Shown here in pieces: positions 48,570-56,957 of a stretch of DNA of 64,000 nt. The translations under genes were made by a program, and so were the position numbers. The DNA lies in contig JAUXXJ010000040.1 in the NCBI GenBank assembly GCA_030681195.1, positions 1 through 64,000 on the forward strand. Reading direction: 5' to 3'. The stretch is from Rhodocyclaceae bacterium. Lineage in GTDB: Bacteria > Pseudomonadota > Gammaproteobacteria > Burkholderiales > Rhodocyclaceae. Under the pieces are notes generated by a model. That model made no database searches. It was given only the letters and a program-made list of their open reading frames with translations, and was not told where the DNA came from. Within the stretch, counting starts at the first letter, position 1; every line of letters starts with the position of its first letter.

Positions 48570-50489
48570 ATGATCTTGCGGCGCGCACTTTCCGTGCTGC
48601 TCTTGCTGTGCTTGATGGCGCTGGGCGCGCCAAGCCATGCCGCCGAGCCGCGTCTGGTACCGATGGCGGTGCTGGCTGATCCGCAGGGCACAGAAAGCAT
48701 CGCGAGCATCAGCACACCGACGCGCAGTGGCGACTTCGTGCCGGTGACGCGCGGCTTTTCTGCCGGCTACACGCGGACCGTGCATTGGCTGCGCCTGGAG
48801 CTTGCTCCACCCGACAGCACCACAAACCTGGCCCTGCTGGAAATTCATCCGCCGTTTCTCGACGATTTGCGCCTGTATCTGCCTGATCCGGGTGTGCCCG
48901 GCACATTTGTCGAAAAGATTACGGGCGACCGCTATCCGTTCGGGCTGCGCGACTATCCGTATCGCGGCTTTGCCTTTCATGTTGAGCTCCCTGCGGGGCA
49001 ACCTGTCACCGCTTATCTGCGACTGGAAACCAGCAGTAGTTCGGTCTTGGTGGCGAATCTGTGGCGGGCTGGCGACTTCTACACGGCGGAAGTGCGGGAA
49101 TATGCATTTCTGGGTTTGTATTACGGCATCCTGCTGACGATTTTTGCCATCAACGTCTGGCACGGCTTGTGGCGCGAGGATCGTGCGTTCCGGCTGTATC
49201 TGTTTTTGGTCGGCAGCAGCATTGTGTTGTTTTCAGGGGCGAACGGACTAGTAGCGCAGTTCATCGCCGACGACTGGCCCATGGTGGGCGATCAGGCGAC
49301 GTCCATGGGCAGCTTGCTGGTGTTTGTCGCCAGCGCATGGTTTTACCGGCAGGCGTTGACGATCACGCCGCAGACCACGCCGGTGATTGTCTGGGTCTAC
49401 CGCTTGGCGCAATGGTTGCCATTGCTTTGTCTGCCGCTGCCCTTGTTCGGCCTTTACCCGGAAACGATGCAGGTACTGGTGCCGTTGCAGCTTGCCGTGG
49501 CGGTATGCGGCTTATGGCGCAGTCTCCGCTTATGGCATGCAGCCAAGACCGGCAGTCAGTTCATGGCACTGGCGCATGCGTTCACCTTGTTCGGCGGCGC
49601 GACGGTTTCGCTGGCCTTGATGGGATTGATCCCTTCCGGGTGGTGGATATTGCATAGCTACCAGATCGGCAATCTGGCGACCCTGCTGACGCTCAATCTG
49701 GCACTGGTCGCCACCCTGCGTGCCCGCGAAAACGAACGGGTGCTGGCGCTGCAAAAAGCAGCGGCCAGCGACGAGGCGCTGCTCGCCGAACGCCGTGCGC
49801 GCAAGGAGCAAAGTCGCTTCATGGCCATGCTGTCGCATGAAATCAAGACGCCGCTGGCAATGATCGAGGCGGCGACCGACAGCTTGCGTGATCTGAGCAC
49901 CGATACCCGCGCGCCGGTCCTGCTGCGTTACGACCGCATCCAGCTTGGCGTGACACGTATCGACCAGATCATTGATCAGTTGCTGCGCCAGGACCGCTTG
50001 AGTGACAGCGGCTTGCAATTGCGTCGACAACCCACCGATTTGCGGCGCCTTTGTCTCGAGAGTTGCGGCGATGCGCGCCTGCACCTGCATCTTACGGAGG
50101 CGGCGATGCTCGATGTCGACGGTGAGTTGATCGCCATCGCCATCAATAACCTGCTTGAAAACGCCCTTAAGTATTCGCCGCCCGATAGCCCTGTCGAGCT
50201 GATGCTGGAGCTTGATGGCGAATACATCCAGATTGACGTGATGGATCGCGGACCGGGCGTTCCGGAGTCGATCAGGGAACGGATTTTTGATCGCTATGTG
50301 CGTGCCGACGAGGTGGGGCATATTCCCGGCGCAGGGCTGGGATTGAACCTGGTGCGCCGCATCTGCCGGCTGCATGAGGGCGAAGTGACGTATTCACCCC
50401 GCAGCGGGGGCGGCGCCTGCTTTTATATGCGGCTGCCGCGCACACCGTCCGCCATCCAAACGCAGGGCAATAAGGAAAAATTCGCATGA
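48570..50489 (+). CDS. 7TMR-DISM sensor histidine kinase
   Basis: 639 residues from ATG 48570 (signal peptide LSVLLLLCLMALGAPSHA). Periplasmic 7TMR-DISM extracellular domain to about 165 (TVHWLRLELAPPDSTTNL), seven membrane segments about 175-390, coiled coil, HisKA with His423 in MLSHEIKTPLAMI, HATPase_c with NNLLENALKYSP, MDRGPGVPESI and GAGLGLNLVRR. No receiver domain, so it signals to the adjacent OmpR-type regulator, with which it overlaps by ATGA. Likely to control the three ATAG-N6-ATAG promoters nearby (inference). Confidence 0.92.
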   Translation: MILRRALSVLLLLCLMALGAPSHAAEPRLVPMAVLADPQGTESIASISTPTRSGDFVPVTRGFSAGYTRTVHWLRLELAPPDSTTNLALLEIHPPFLDDLRLYLPDPGVPGTFVEKITGDRYPFGLRDYPYRGFAFHVELPAGQPVTAYLRLETSSSSVLVANLWRAGDFYTAEVREYAFLGLYYGILLTIFAINVWHGLWREDRAFRLYLFLVGSSIVLFSGANGLVAQFIADDWPMVGDQATSMGSLLVFVASAWFYRQALTITPQTTPVIVWVYRLAQWLPLLCLPLPLFGLYPETMQVLVPLQLAVAVCGLWRSLRLWHAAKTGSQFMALAHAFTLFGGATVSLALMGLIPSGWWILHSYQIGNLATLLTLNLALVATLRARENERVLALQKAAASDEALLAERRARKEQSRFMAMLSHEIKTPLAMIEAATDSLRDLSTDTRAPVLLRYDRIQLGVTRIDQIIDQLLRQDRLSDSGLQLRRQPTDLRRLCLESCGDARLHLHLTEAAMLDVDGELIAIAINNLLENALKYSPPDSPVELMLELDGEYIQIDVMDRGPGVPESIRERIFDRYVRADEVGHIPGAGLGLNLVRRICRLHEGEVTYSPRSGGGACFYMRLPRTPSAIQTQGNKEKFA

Positions 50490-51217
50490 CGCATGTCGCT
50501 GTGGTTGAGGACAATCCGCACTTTCGCGACGAGGTCGTCGGCAAGCTGGAACGTGCAGGACATGTCGTCCATGGCGTGGGCAGCGCCGCCGAACTGGATA
50601 TCCTGCTCCGACGGGAACGGGTAGATCTCATCGTTCTTGACCTGGGACTACCCGACGAAGATGGGCTCTCGATCGCCCGGCGACTGCGCAGCAGTCTGCC
50701 GCGGCTTGGCATCATCATGCTGACGGCGCGCACGACCATCGATGATCGCATCGCCGGTCTTCGCGACGGTGCCGACAACTATCTGTGCAAGCCGGTCGTC
50801 ATGAATGAGTTGGTGGTGGTGGTCGAGGCACTTGCCCGTCGTCTCGATGTATCAGCAACAGGCGCCACGCCCGCGCCTTGGGAACTTGATGTCCAGGGCA
50901 TGCGGGTCAAAACGCCGAAAGGCAAGGGGGTCCGGCTGACCGTCTCGGAAACCCGATTGCTTGAATGTTTCGCATCGAGTCGTGGCCAACAAGCCAGCCG
51001 CCACGACCTCATCGATGCCATCGAAGCATCTGTCGACGAATACGACGAGCGCCGCCTCGAAAATCTGATCAGCCGCTTGCGCCAGACGCTTGCCGAAGAT
51101 GCCGAAGAAAAGCCAACGAACATCATCCGCGCCATACGCGGTCGTGGCTACCTGCTGACCATCCCGATGGTGAGCACCAGCACCCCCCTCCTCACGCCGA
51201 GCCTTTCAAGTTCTTGA
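50486..51217 (+). CDS. OmpR/PhoB-type response regulator
   Basis: 243 residues. Receiver domain with Asp52 in LIVLDLGLPDEDG, acidic pair ED near residue 8, Thr in IMLTAR and Lys in LCKPV; C-terminal winged helix (about 130-230) with LTVSETRLLECFASSRGQ and RRLENLISRLRQTLAED...IRAIRGRGYLL. It is the cognate partner of the kinase just upstream. Regulators of this class bind 10-11 bp direct repeats near -35, the layout of promoters A, B and C. Confidence 0.93.
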   Translation: MTHVAVVEDNPHFRDEVVGKLERAGHVVHGVGSAAELDILLRRERVDLIVLDLGLPDEDGLSIARRLRSSLPRLGIIMLTARTTIDDRIAGLRDGADNYLCKPVVMNELVVVVEALARRLDVSATGATPAPWELDVQGMRVKTPKGKGVRLTVSETRLLECFASSRGQQASRHDLIDAIEASVDEYDERRLENLISRLRQTLAEDAEEKPTNIIRAIRGRGYLLTIPMVSTSTPLLTPSLSSS

Positions 51218-51634
51218 AGAATATCGGGCGGGCGTGCGGTTCAGTCCGCTGCCGACCTGCTGTCCGTGAGCAAACACAGCGAGAGACTGCTCTACCCAAT
51301 TAGCTGTCATTGAACCATTGCAGCGATGAATGGCAGCAATGGGCACAAAGGGTGAGTTCGCGATTGGGAACAGCAGACGCTCAACCACCGATTACTGATT
51401 TTCAGGACCAACGGCCGTTCAGGCCGAGACCCAGTCACAGACTGTTTTGGATTATGAGTGATACCAGCAGTCATGGGGCCAGCCCCGCGGTTAGCGCTGT
51501 AACACCCCCTTAAATTCGACACGAATACTCACATTTCCTAACCCGATTGGCGCATTGCGCGTTGCTATGCCCCAGCCATACTGGACACGGGTCGACGATA
51601 AGTCGGAACTTCCACCAACCGCAAGGGAAATCTC
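51218..51634. other. intergenic region with an inverted repeat
   Basis: About 415 bp with no convincing gene. CCATTGC (51315-51321) and GCAATGG (51336-51342) form a 7-bp inverted repeat within TGAATGGCAGCAATGG-type sequence of a sort often seen between proteobacterial genes. A weak promoter (TTGCGC, 16 nt, CATACT, near 51557-51585) could serve the small gene at 51635. Confidence 0.4.
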
Positions 51635-51973
51635 ATGAAAAAGACCGTACTAACTACTACCGTACTGACCGCCGCGCTGTTTGCGGCATCCGCATTCGCG
51701 CAAATGGGGCCCGGGGGAGGCATGGGGCAGGGGGGCAAGGGCCAATATGGTTGGAACCAGGATCACACCCCTGGTTGGACATTGATGTCACCCGAAGAAC
51801 GCACGGTCTGGCAGGCACAAATGGGTGCTGTAAAAACCTATGATGAGTGCAAGACGACGCAAGAGGCTCATCGTCAGATGATGGAAGGGCGCGCCAAGGA
51901 AAAGGGCGTTAAATTTGCGCCGGCAAGCCAGAATGGCTGCGACGCCATGAAAACACGCGGCTTGCTCAAGTAG
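51635..51973 (+). CDS. small periplasmic protein, Gly/Met-rich N-terminus
   Basis: 112 residues. Signal peptide MKKTVLTTTVLTAALFAASAFA-Q, then MGPGGGMGQGGKGQYGW and a helical part WTLMSPEERTVWQAQMGAVK, TYDECKTTQEAHRQMMEGRA and a second Cys in NGCDAMK. The two Cys may pair. Related small proteins occur near metal or envelope-stress genes, but no function is established. It lies downstream of the two-component pair, with its own ribosome site (AAGGGAA). Confidence 0.72.
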   Translation: MKKTVLTTTVLTAALFAASAFAQMGPGGGMGQGGKGQYGWNQDHTPGWTLMSPEERTVWQAQMGAVKTYDECKTTQEAHRQMMEGRAKEKGVKFAPASQNGCDAMKTRGLLK

Positions 51974-51983
51974 CTGTAACCGA

Positions 51984-52014
51984 CTGGCGGGACGACAAAG
52001 TGTCGTCTTGCCAG
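51984..52014. terminator. hairpin after the small periplasmic protein gene
   Basis: CTGGCGGGACGACA and TGTCGTCTTGCCAG pair with 12 of 14 Watson-Crick matches plus G-U, with an AAG loop, 10 nt after the stop at 51973. There is no T-tract, so factor-independent termination is uncertain. The left arm shares 11 bases with the reverse of the 24-bp repeat. Confidence 0.45.
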
Positions 52015-52081
52015 CGACCGAAGGAAGCCCCCTTTACGGGACGCCGACTTTTGCGGAGCGCAAGCGTCGGGTGGCTACTCC

Positions 52082-52246
52082 TCAGTTTCCGGATGGCGCC
52101 ACGGCTGGCATGGCCTCATCGGCTGGGGCGGCAGGTTGATCCGCTGCGGCCTTGTCCGCGAGCTTTTGCCGGCGCTTTTCTTCCTGTTTGCTTTTCTTTG
52201 CCAGATCGCGTTGGCGTTTTTCAAATTGGTAGTTGGGTTTGGCCAA
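52082..52246 (-). CDS. small highly charged conserved-type protein, 54 aa
   Basis: TTG 52246 to TGA 52082 gives 54 residues: (M)AKPNYQFEKRQRDLAKKSK then QEEKRRQKLADKAA and an Ala/Pro tail. AAGGA lies 7 nt upstream of the TTG. Short basic proteins starting AKPNYQFEKRQRELAKK are widespread in betaproteobacteria without a known role; the basic helix could bind nucleic acid. Confidence 0.65.
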   Translation of the reverse strand: MAKPNYQFEKRQRDLAKKSKQEEKRRQKLADKAAADQPAAPADEAMPAVAPSGN

Positions 52247-52352
52247 GAGGGATTCCTTTATCGGCGGTGGGGATCTTGTGATTGTACGACGTGCCGTTAT
52301 TGAAGACGCCCCGAGTTGTCATCGTGGCGGCCGCTCGGGCGATAATCGCGCC

Positions 52353-55300
52353 ATGTCCGATCCCGTTTCCCCCGCCACCACTGCCCCGCTCCAGCGCGTC
52401 GTCAAGGTGCGCCGCGACTACAACACCTGGGTGGCGAACGAGACCATCGAGGACTATGCGCTGCGCTTTACGCCGCGTTCCTTCCGCAAGTGGTCGGAGT
52501 TCCGCGTTGCCAACATGGCGTTTGGCGACGCGGCCTTCCTCGTGCTGGAGGCGGTCGGCGCCACGCTGTTGGTCAGCTACGGTTTCACCAATGCCGCGCT
52601 GGCGGTGCTGCTCACCGGCCTCATCATCTTCCTCGCCGGTGTGCCGATCAGCTACTACGCCGCCCGCTACGGCGTGGATATGGACTTGCTGACGCGCGGC
52701 GCCGGCTTCGGCTACATCGGTTCGACGCTGACCTCGCTGATCTACGCCACCTTCACCTTCATCTTCTTCGCCCTCGAAGCGGCGATCATGGCCTATGCGC
52801 TGGAGCTGGCCTTCGACATTCCGCCGGCGCTCGGCTATCTGCTCTGCGCGCTGGTCGTCATCCCGCTCGCTACCCACGGCGTTACCGTCATCTCGCGCTT
52901 TCAGGCGTGGACGCAGCCGGTCTGGCTGGTGCTCATGGTGTTGCCCTTCGCCTTCGTGCTGCACAAGGAACCGCAGGCCTTCGACGGCATTCTCATGCAT
53001 GGCCCCGGCTTCGACTGGAATCTGTTTGGCGCCGCGCTGACGGTGGGCATTGCGCTCATCACACAGATGGGCGAGCAGGCCGACTACCTGCGTTTCATGC
53101 CGGAGCGCACGCGGGAGAATCGCCGCCGCTGGAACCTCGCCGTGCTGTTTGGCGGCACCGGCTGGATTTTCGTCGGCGTCGCCAAGATGCTCGGCGGCAT
53201 GCTGCTGGCGTACTTGGCGCTTTCGCATGCCGTGCCGGTCGACCGCGCCGTCGATCCGAACCAGATGTATCTGGTTGGTTTCGAGTATGTCTTTTCCAAC
53301 CCCGGCTGGGCGGTCGCCGCGACGGCAACTTTCGTCATCGTCTCGCAGCTCAAGATCAACGTCACCAACGCCTACGCCGGTTCGCTGGCCTGGTCAAACT
53401 TCTTTGCCCGGCTGACACACAGCCACCCTGGCCGCGTGGTCTGGATGGTGTTCAACACGCTGATCGCGCTGATGCTGATGGAACTCAACGTGTTCCAGGC
53501 GCTGAAGCAGGTGCTGGGGCTGTACTCCAACGTCGCCATCTCCTGGATGATGGTCGTCGTCGCCGATCTGGTCATCAACAAGCCGCTCGGCCTTTCGCCG
53601 CGCGGCATCGAGTTCCGCCGCGCCTATCTGCACGACATCAATCCGGTCGGTGTCGGTGCGATGCTGCTGGCTTCGCTGCTGTCGATCACCGCCTATCTCG
53701 GCCTGTTCGGCGCAGAGGCGCAGGCTTTCGCCTCTTTCATCGCCATCGGCGCCGCCTTCATTGCCACGCCGCTCTTGGCCTGGGCCACCGGCGGGCGCTA
53801 TTACCTGGCGCGGACGCCGGCTGCGCACACCGCCGGCACCCAGCGCTGCACGATTTGCGAGAAGGATTACGAGTCCGAAGACATGGCCGCCTGTCCCGCC
53901 TATGCCGGCGCCATCTGCTCGCTGTGTTGCGCACTGGATGCGCGCTGCCATGATCGCTGCAAGCCGCGCGCCGGTTTCGCCGTGCGCTGGAGTACGGCCA
54001 TCCGCCAAGCCTTGCCGCGCTCGCTCGGCCCCACGCTCGACGCCGGACTCGGCCACTATCTGCTGCTGATGGCGGCCGTGGTGCCGCTGCTGGCGGCGCT
54101 GCTCGGTCTGCTCTACTTGCATGAAGTGCAGACGGATGCTGAACAGGCGGCGGCCTATGCCGCCGCCCTGCCGCCCCTGTTCCTCAAACTCTTCGCCGCG
54201 CTGCTGCTGGTGGCCGGCATCTTCGCCTGGTGGCTGGTGCTGACGTTGAAAAGCCGCGAGGTGGCGCAAGAGGAATCGAACCGCCAGACCTGGCTGCTGA
54301 TGCAGGAAATCGAATCGCACCAGCGCACCGACGAGGCGCTGCAAAAAGCCAAGCAGGTGGCCGACTTCGCCAACCAGGCCAAGAGTCGCCACATCAGCGC
54401 GCTGTCGCATGAACTGCGCACGCCGCTCAACAGCATCCTCGGCTATGCGCAGATTCTCGATGGCGATCCGGCCATCCCGCCGCACCGGCGTCAGGCGGTG
54501 GCCGTGATCCATCGCAGTGGCGAACATTTGCTGTCCCTGATTGAGGGAACGCTGGATCTCGCGCGGATCGAGGGTGGGCGGCTGACTTTGCAGCCCAAGC
54601 CCATCGATTTCCGCGAGTTTCTGCAGCAGATTGTGCGCATGATCGAGGTGCAGGCGCGCGCCAAGGGCATTGCGTTCCGTTACGAACCGGAGGCCACGCT
54701 GCCCGTCACGGTGCGGGCAGACGAGAAGCGCCTGCGCCAGATCCTGCTCAACATCCTGGGCAATGCCGTTAAATTTACGCTCCGTGGCACGGTGTGCTTC
54801 CGCATCCGTTATGCGCGCGAGATGGCCAGTTTCGAGATTGAGGACACCGGACCCGGTATTCCGCCTGCCGAAATCGAGAAAATATTCGAGCCCTTCGTGC
54901 GCGGCAGCGCGGCGCAGGGCGCCATTGGCGGCAGTGGTCTGGGCCTCACGATTGCCCGCATGCTGACGCAGGTGATGGGGGGCGAGCTTGCGGTGAGCAG
55001 TACGCCCGATCTCGGCAGCCGTTTTGCCGTGCGGCTTTATCTGCCGCATCTCACGGATGTGGTGGTGGCGCCGGCGGCCGCCCACGCCCGGCGACTCGGC
55101 TACCAAGGCGAGCGGCGGCGCATCCTGATTGTGGATAACGAGGCCGTCGATCGCGAGTTTCTGGTCAGCGTATTGGCGCCGCTGGGTTTCGTGCTCGATC
55201 AGGCGGCTTCCGGGCAGGAGTGCCTGGAGGTATTGCCGCGCTTCAAGCCCCACCTGATTTTCATGGACCTGGCCATGCCCGGCATGGATGGCTGGGAAAC

Positions 55301-55730
55301 GATTCGGGCCATCCGCCTGCGCGGCCTGTCCGATGCGCGCATTGCCATCGTCTCGGCCAATGCTTTCGATAAGGGTCTGGAGAATGATCTGGGCATCGGC
55401 GGCGAGGATTTCATTACCAAGCCGGTGCGCATCGGCGAACTGCTCGACTGGATTGGTCGCGCGCTCGGGCTGGAATGGATCGAGGAGCGGGAAGCGCCCG
55501 TCCCGGCTGCCGTCTCGCCGGCGCCGACTTTTTCCGCGTCGGTGCTCGCGTCGCTCGATGCACACCTCAAGGAAGGTTATGTGCGCGGTATCCACGCCGA
55601 GCTGGATGTTCTTGCCCGGGCTTTTCCCGATGCCGTCTCCTTTATTGACCGCCTGCGCGAACTGGCGCGCGGGTTTCGTCTTGAAGAAATGACCGATCTG
55701 CTAAAACACGCCCGCCATGACGAAACCTGA
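52353..55730 (+). CDS. NCS1 permease fused to a hybrid sensor histidine kinase
   Basis: 1125 residues from ATG 52353. Residues about 20-490 are an NCS1 cytosine/purine-type transporter (ALRFTPRSFRKWSEFRVANM, GVPISYYAARYGVDMDLLTRGAGFGYIGS, 12 spans). Then a Cys-rich module (about 500-540: RCTICEKDYESEDMAACP and CSLCCALDARCHDRC), two more spans, a coiled coil, HisKA (His686 in ALSHELRTPLNSI), HATPase_c (NILGNAVKF, GSGLGLTIARM) and a receiver (Asp972 in LIFMDLAMPGMDGWE) and tail. Analogy to CbrA-type transporter-kinases suggests sensing a nucleobase-like solute or its flux. A 24-bp repeat encodes AVSPAPTF after the receiver. Confidence 0.9.
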   Translation: MSDPVSPATTAPLQRVVKVRRDYNTWVANETIEDYALRFTPRSFRKWSEFRVANMAFGDAAFLVLEAVGATLLVSYGFTNAALAVLLTGLIIFLAGVPISYYAARYGVDMDLLTRGAGFGYIGSTLTSLIYATFTFIFFALEAAIMAYALELAFDIPPALGYLLCALVVIPLATHGVTVISRFQAWTQPVWLVLMVLPFAFVLHKEPQAFDGILMHGPGFDWNLFGAALTVGIALITQMGEQADYLRFMPERTRENRRRWNLAVLFGGTGWIFVGVAKMLGGMLLAYLALSHAVPVDRAVDPNQMYLVGFEYVFSNPGWAVAATATFVIVSQLKINVTNAYAGSLAWSNFFARLTHSHPGRVVWMVFNTLIALMLMELNVFQALKQVLGLYSNVAISWMMVVVADLVINKPLGLSPRGIEFRRAYLHDINPVGVGAMLLASLLSITAYLGLFGAEAQAFASFIAIGAAFIATPLLAWATGGRYYLARTPAAHTAGTQRCTICEKDYESEDMAACPAYAGAICSLCCALDARCHDRCKPRAGFAVRWSTAIRQALPRSLGPTLDAGLGHYLLLMAAVVPLLAALLGLLYLHEVQTDAEQAAAYAAALPPLFLKLFAALLLVAGIFAWWLVLTLKSREVAQEESNRQTWLLMQEIESHQRTDEALQKAKQVADFANQAKSRHISALSHELRTPLNSILGYAQILDGDPAIPPHRRQAVAVIHRSGEHLLSLIEGTLDLARIEGGRLTLQPKPIDFREFLQQIVRMIEVQARAKGIAFRYEPEATLPVTVRADEKRLRQILLNILGNAVKFTLRGTVCFRIRYAREMASFEIEDTGPGIPPAEIEKIFEPFVRGSAAQGAIGGSGLGLTIARMLTQVMGGELAVSSTPDLGSRFAVRLYLPHLTDVVVAPAAAHARRLGYQGERRRILIVDNEAVDREFLVSVLAPLGFVLDQAASGQECLEVLPRFKPHLIFMDLAMPGMDGWETIRAIRLRGLSDARIAIVSANAFDKGLENDLGIGGEDFITKPVRIGELLDWIGRALGLEWIEEREAPVPAAVSPAPTFSASVLASLDAHLKEGYVRGIHAELDVLARAFPDAVSFIDRLRELARGFRLEEMTDLLKHARHDET
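55509..55532 (+). repeat. 24-bp dispersed repeat, copy 10 (in the NCS1-kinase gene)
   Basis: Two mismatches to consensus; sense with the gene and read as AVSPAPTF in the linker after the receiver domain. Confidence 0.75.
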
Positions 55731-56376
55731 AAACGCCGGCGTCGTCCTGATTGTCGACGACGTGCCGGAAAATCTCTCGATGCTCCACGATGCGCTGGAC
55801 GAGGCCGGCTACAAAGTGCTGGTCGCCACCAACGGCGAATCGGCACTGGCACGGGCGCGCCAGACCCTGCCGGACGTGATTCTGCTTGATGCCCTGATGC
55901 CCGGCATCGACGGCTTCGAGGTCGCGCGACGCCTCAAGGCCGATTTTTCGACCCAGCATATTCCCATCGTTTTCATGACCGGCTTGACGGAAACGGAACA
56001 TGTCCTTGCGGCCTTCGAGGCCGGCAGTTCGGATTATGTGACCAAGCCGATTCGTCCGCCCGAGGTGCTGGCGCGCATCGCCGCCCACCTGCGTACTGCA
56101 CGGCAATTGCAGGAGGCACTGAAAGCATCGGAAAGTATCGACGATAAGACGCTGGTTGCCCGGTTGATCGCCCTGTTTCGCCTCACGCCGCGCGAGGCCG
56201 AAGTGCTGTTCTGGGTGATCAAGGGCAAGACCAATCGCGATATCGGCGAGATTCTCAGCACCAGTCCGCGCACGGTGAACAAGCATCTTGAGCATGTGTT
56301 CGAAAAACTGGGCGTCGAGACACGGACCGCCGCCGCCAACATGGCCATGAGCCGGGTGGGCGGGCCGGGGGGTTGA
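55717..56376 (+). CDS. response regulator with LuxR-type HTH
   Basis: 219 residues. Receiver with DD at 14-15, Asp58 in VILLDALMPGIDGFE, and Lys in YVTKPIRPPEV; LuxR/FixJ HTH about 150-210 (LTPREAEVLFWVIKGKTNRDIGEIL, TVNKHLEHVFEKLGV). The start overlaps the NCS1-kinase gene by 14 bp, so it is its partner. Target genes are unknown; the following ankyrin/flavocytochrome genes are possible. Confidence 0.92.
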   Translation: MTKPENAGVVLIVDDVPENLSMLHDALDEAGYKVLVATNGESALARARQTLPDVILLDALMPGIDGFEVARRLKADFSTQHIPIVFMTGLTETEHVLAAFEAGSSDYVTKPIRPPEVLARIAAHLRTARQLQEALKASESIDDKTLVARLIALFRLTPREAEVLFWVIKGKTNRDIGEILSTSPRTVNKHLEHVFEKLGVETRTAAANMAMSRVGGPGG

Positions 56377-56450
56377 TTGTCATCAAATTATTGGATTGAA
56401 CGATGCGTTAGGCTTCTCCCTCTCAATATGTTGGGAAGACGGAGCCATCC

Positions 56451-56957
56451 ATGATCACCAGCCAGCGTTTTTTGTCCTTGTTGATCATCCTGCTCGGAAT
56501 GTGGGGGGGAAGTGGCATTGCCCGTGCCGATGCGTCGCTAGGCCAGAACGAACTCCCCATTCACGATGTCGCCCGCATGGGCACTCAGGCTGACATGGAG
56601 CGCATGCTCAAGGGCAATCCAGCGCTGCGCGATACACCCACCACGGCGCTCGGTTCCATGCCGCTGCATCTGGCGGCGCTGAATCTCGATAGCGGGCCGC
56701 TCAAGGCGCTACTTGCCGCCGGGGCGCCCGTCAATGTGCGCGACAAGAACGGCGCCACGCCGCTGCACATGGCCGCCTTTGCGACCCGCACGGAGAATGC
56801 CAAGCTGCTGCTGCAGGCGGGGGCCGACCCGCTGATCAAGACCCATGAAGGACGCGATGTGGCCAGCCTGGCGCGCCGTGTGCGGGCCGACGAGGTGGCC
56901 GGCATTGTGTCCATGTGGTTGCTCAAGGGCTGCAAGGCCGGGATGGCGTGCTTTTGA
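56451..56957 (+). CDS. periplasmic ankyrin-repeat protein
   Basis: 168 residues. Signal peptide MITSQRFLSLLIILLGMWGGSGIARA, then three to four ankyrin repeats: IHDVARMGTQADMERMLKGN, MPLHLAALNLDSGPLKALLAAGAPVN, ATPLHMAAFATRTENAKLLLQAGADP. The tail has two Cys (GCKAGMACF). Ankyrin modules bind partner proteins; coupling (TTGA overlap) to the flavoprotein gene suggests it assists that enzyme. Confidence 0.88.
   Translation: MITSQRFLSLLIILLGMWGGSGIARADASLGQNELPIHDVARMGTQADMERMLKGNPALRDTPTTALGSMPLHLAALNLDSGPLKALLAAGAPVNVRDKNGATPLHMAAFATRTENAKLLLQAGADPLIKTHEGRDVASLARRVRADEVAGIVSMWLLKGCKAGMACF

Noticed and set aside
51310..51513. 67-codon ORF downstream of the OmpR-type regulator
   Set aside because: No ribosome site or family resemblance; it covers an inverted repeat in a non-coding stretch.
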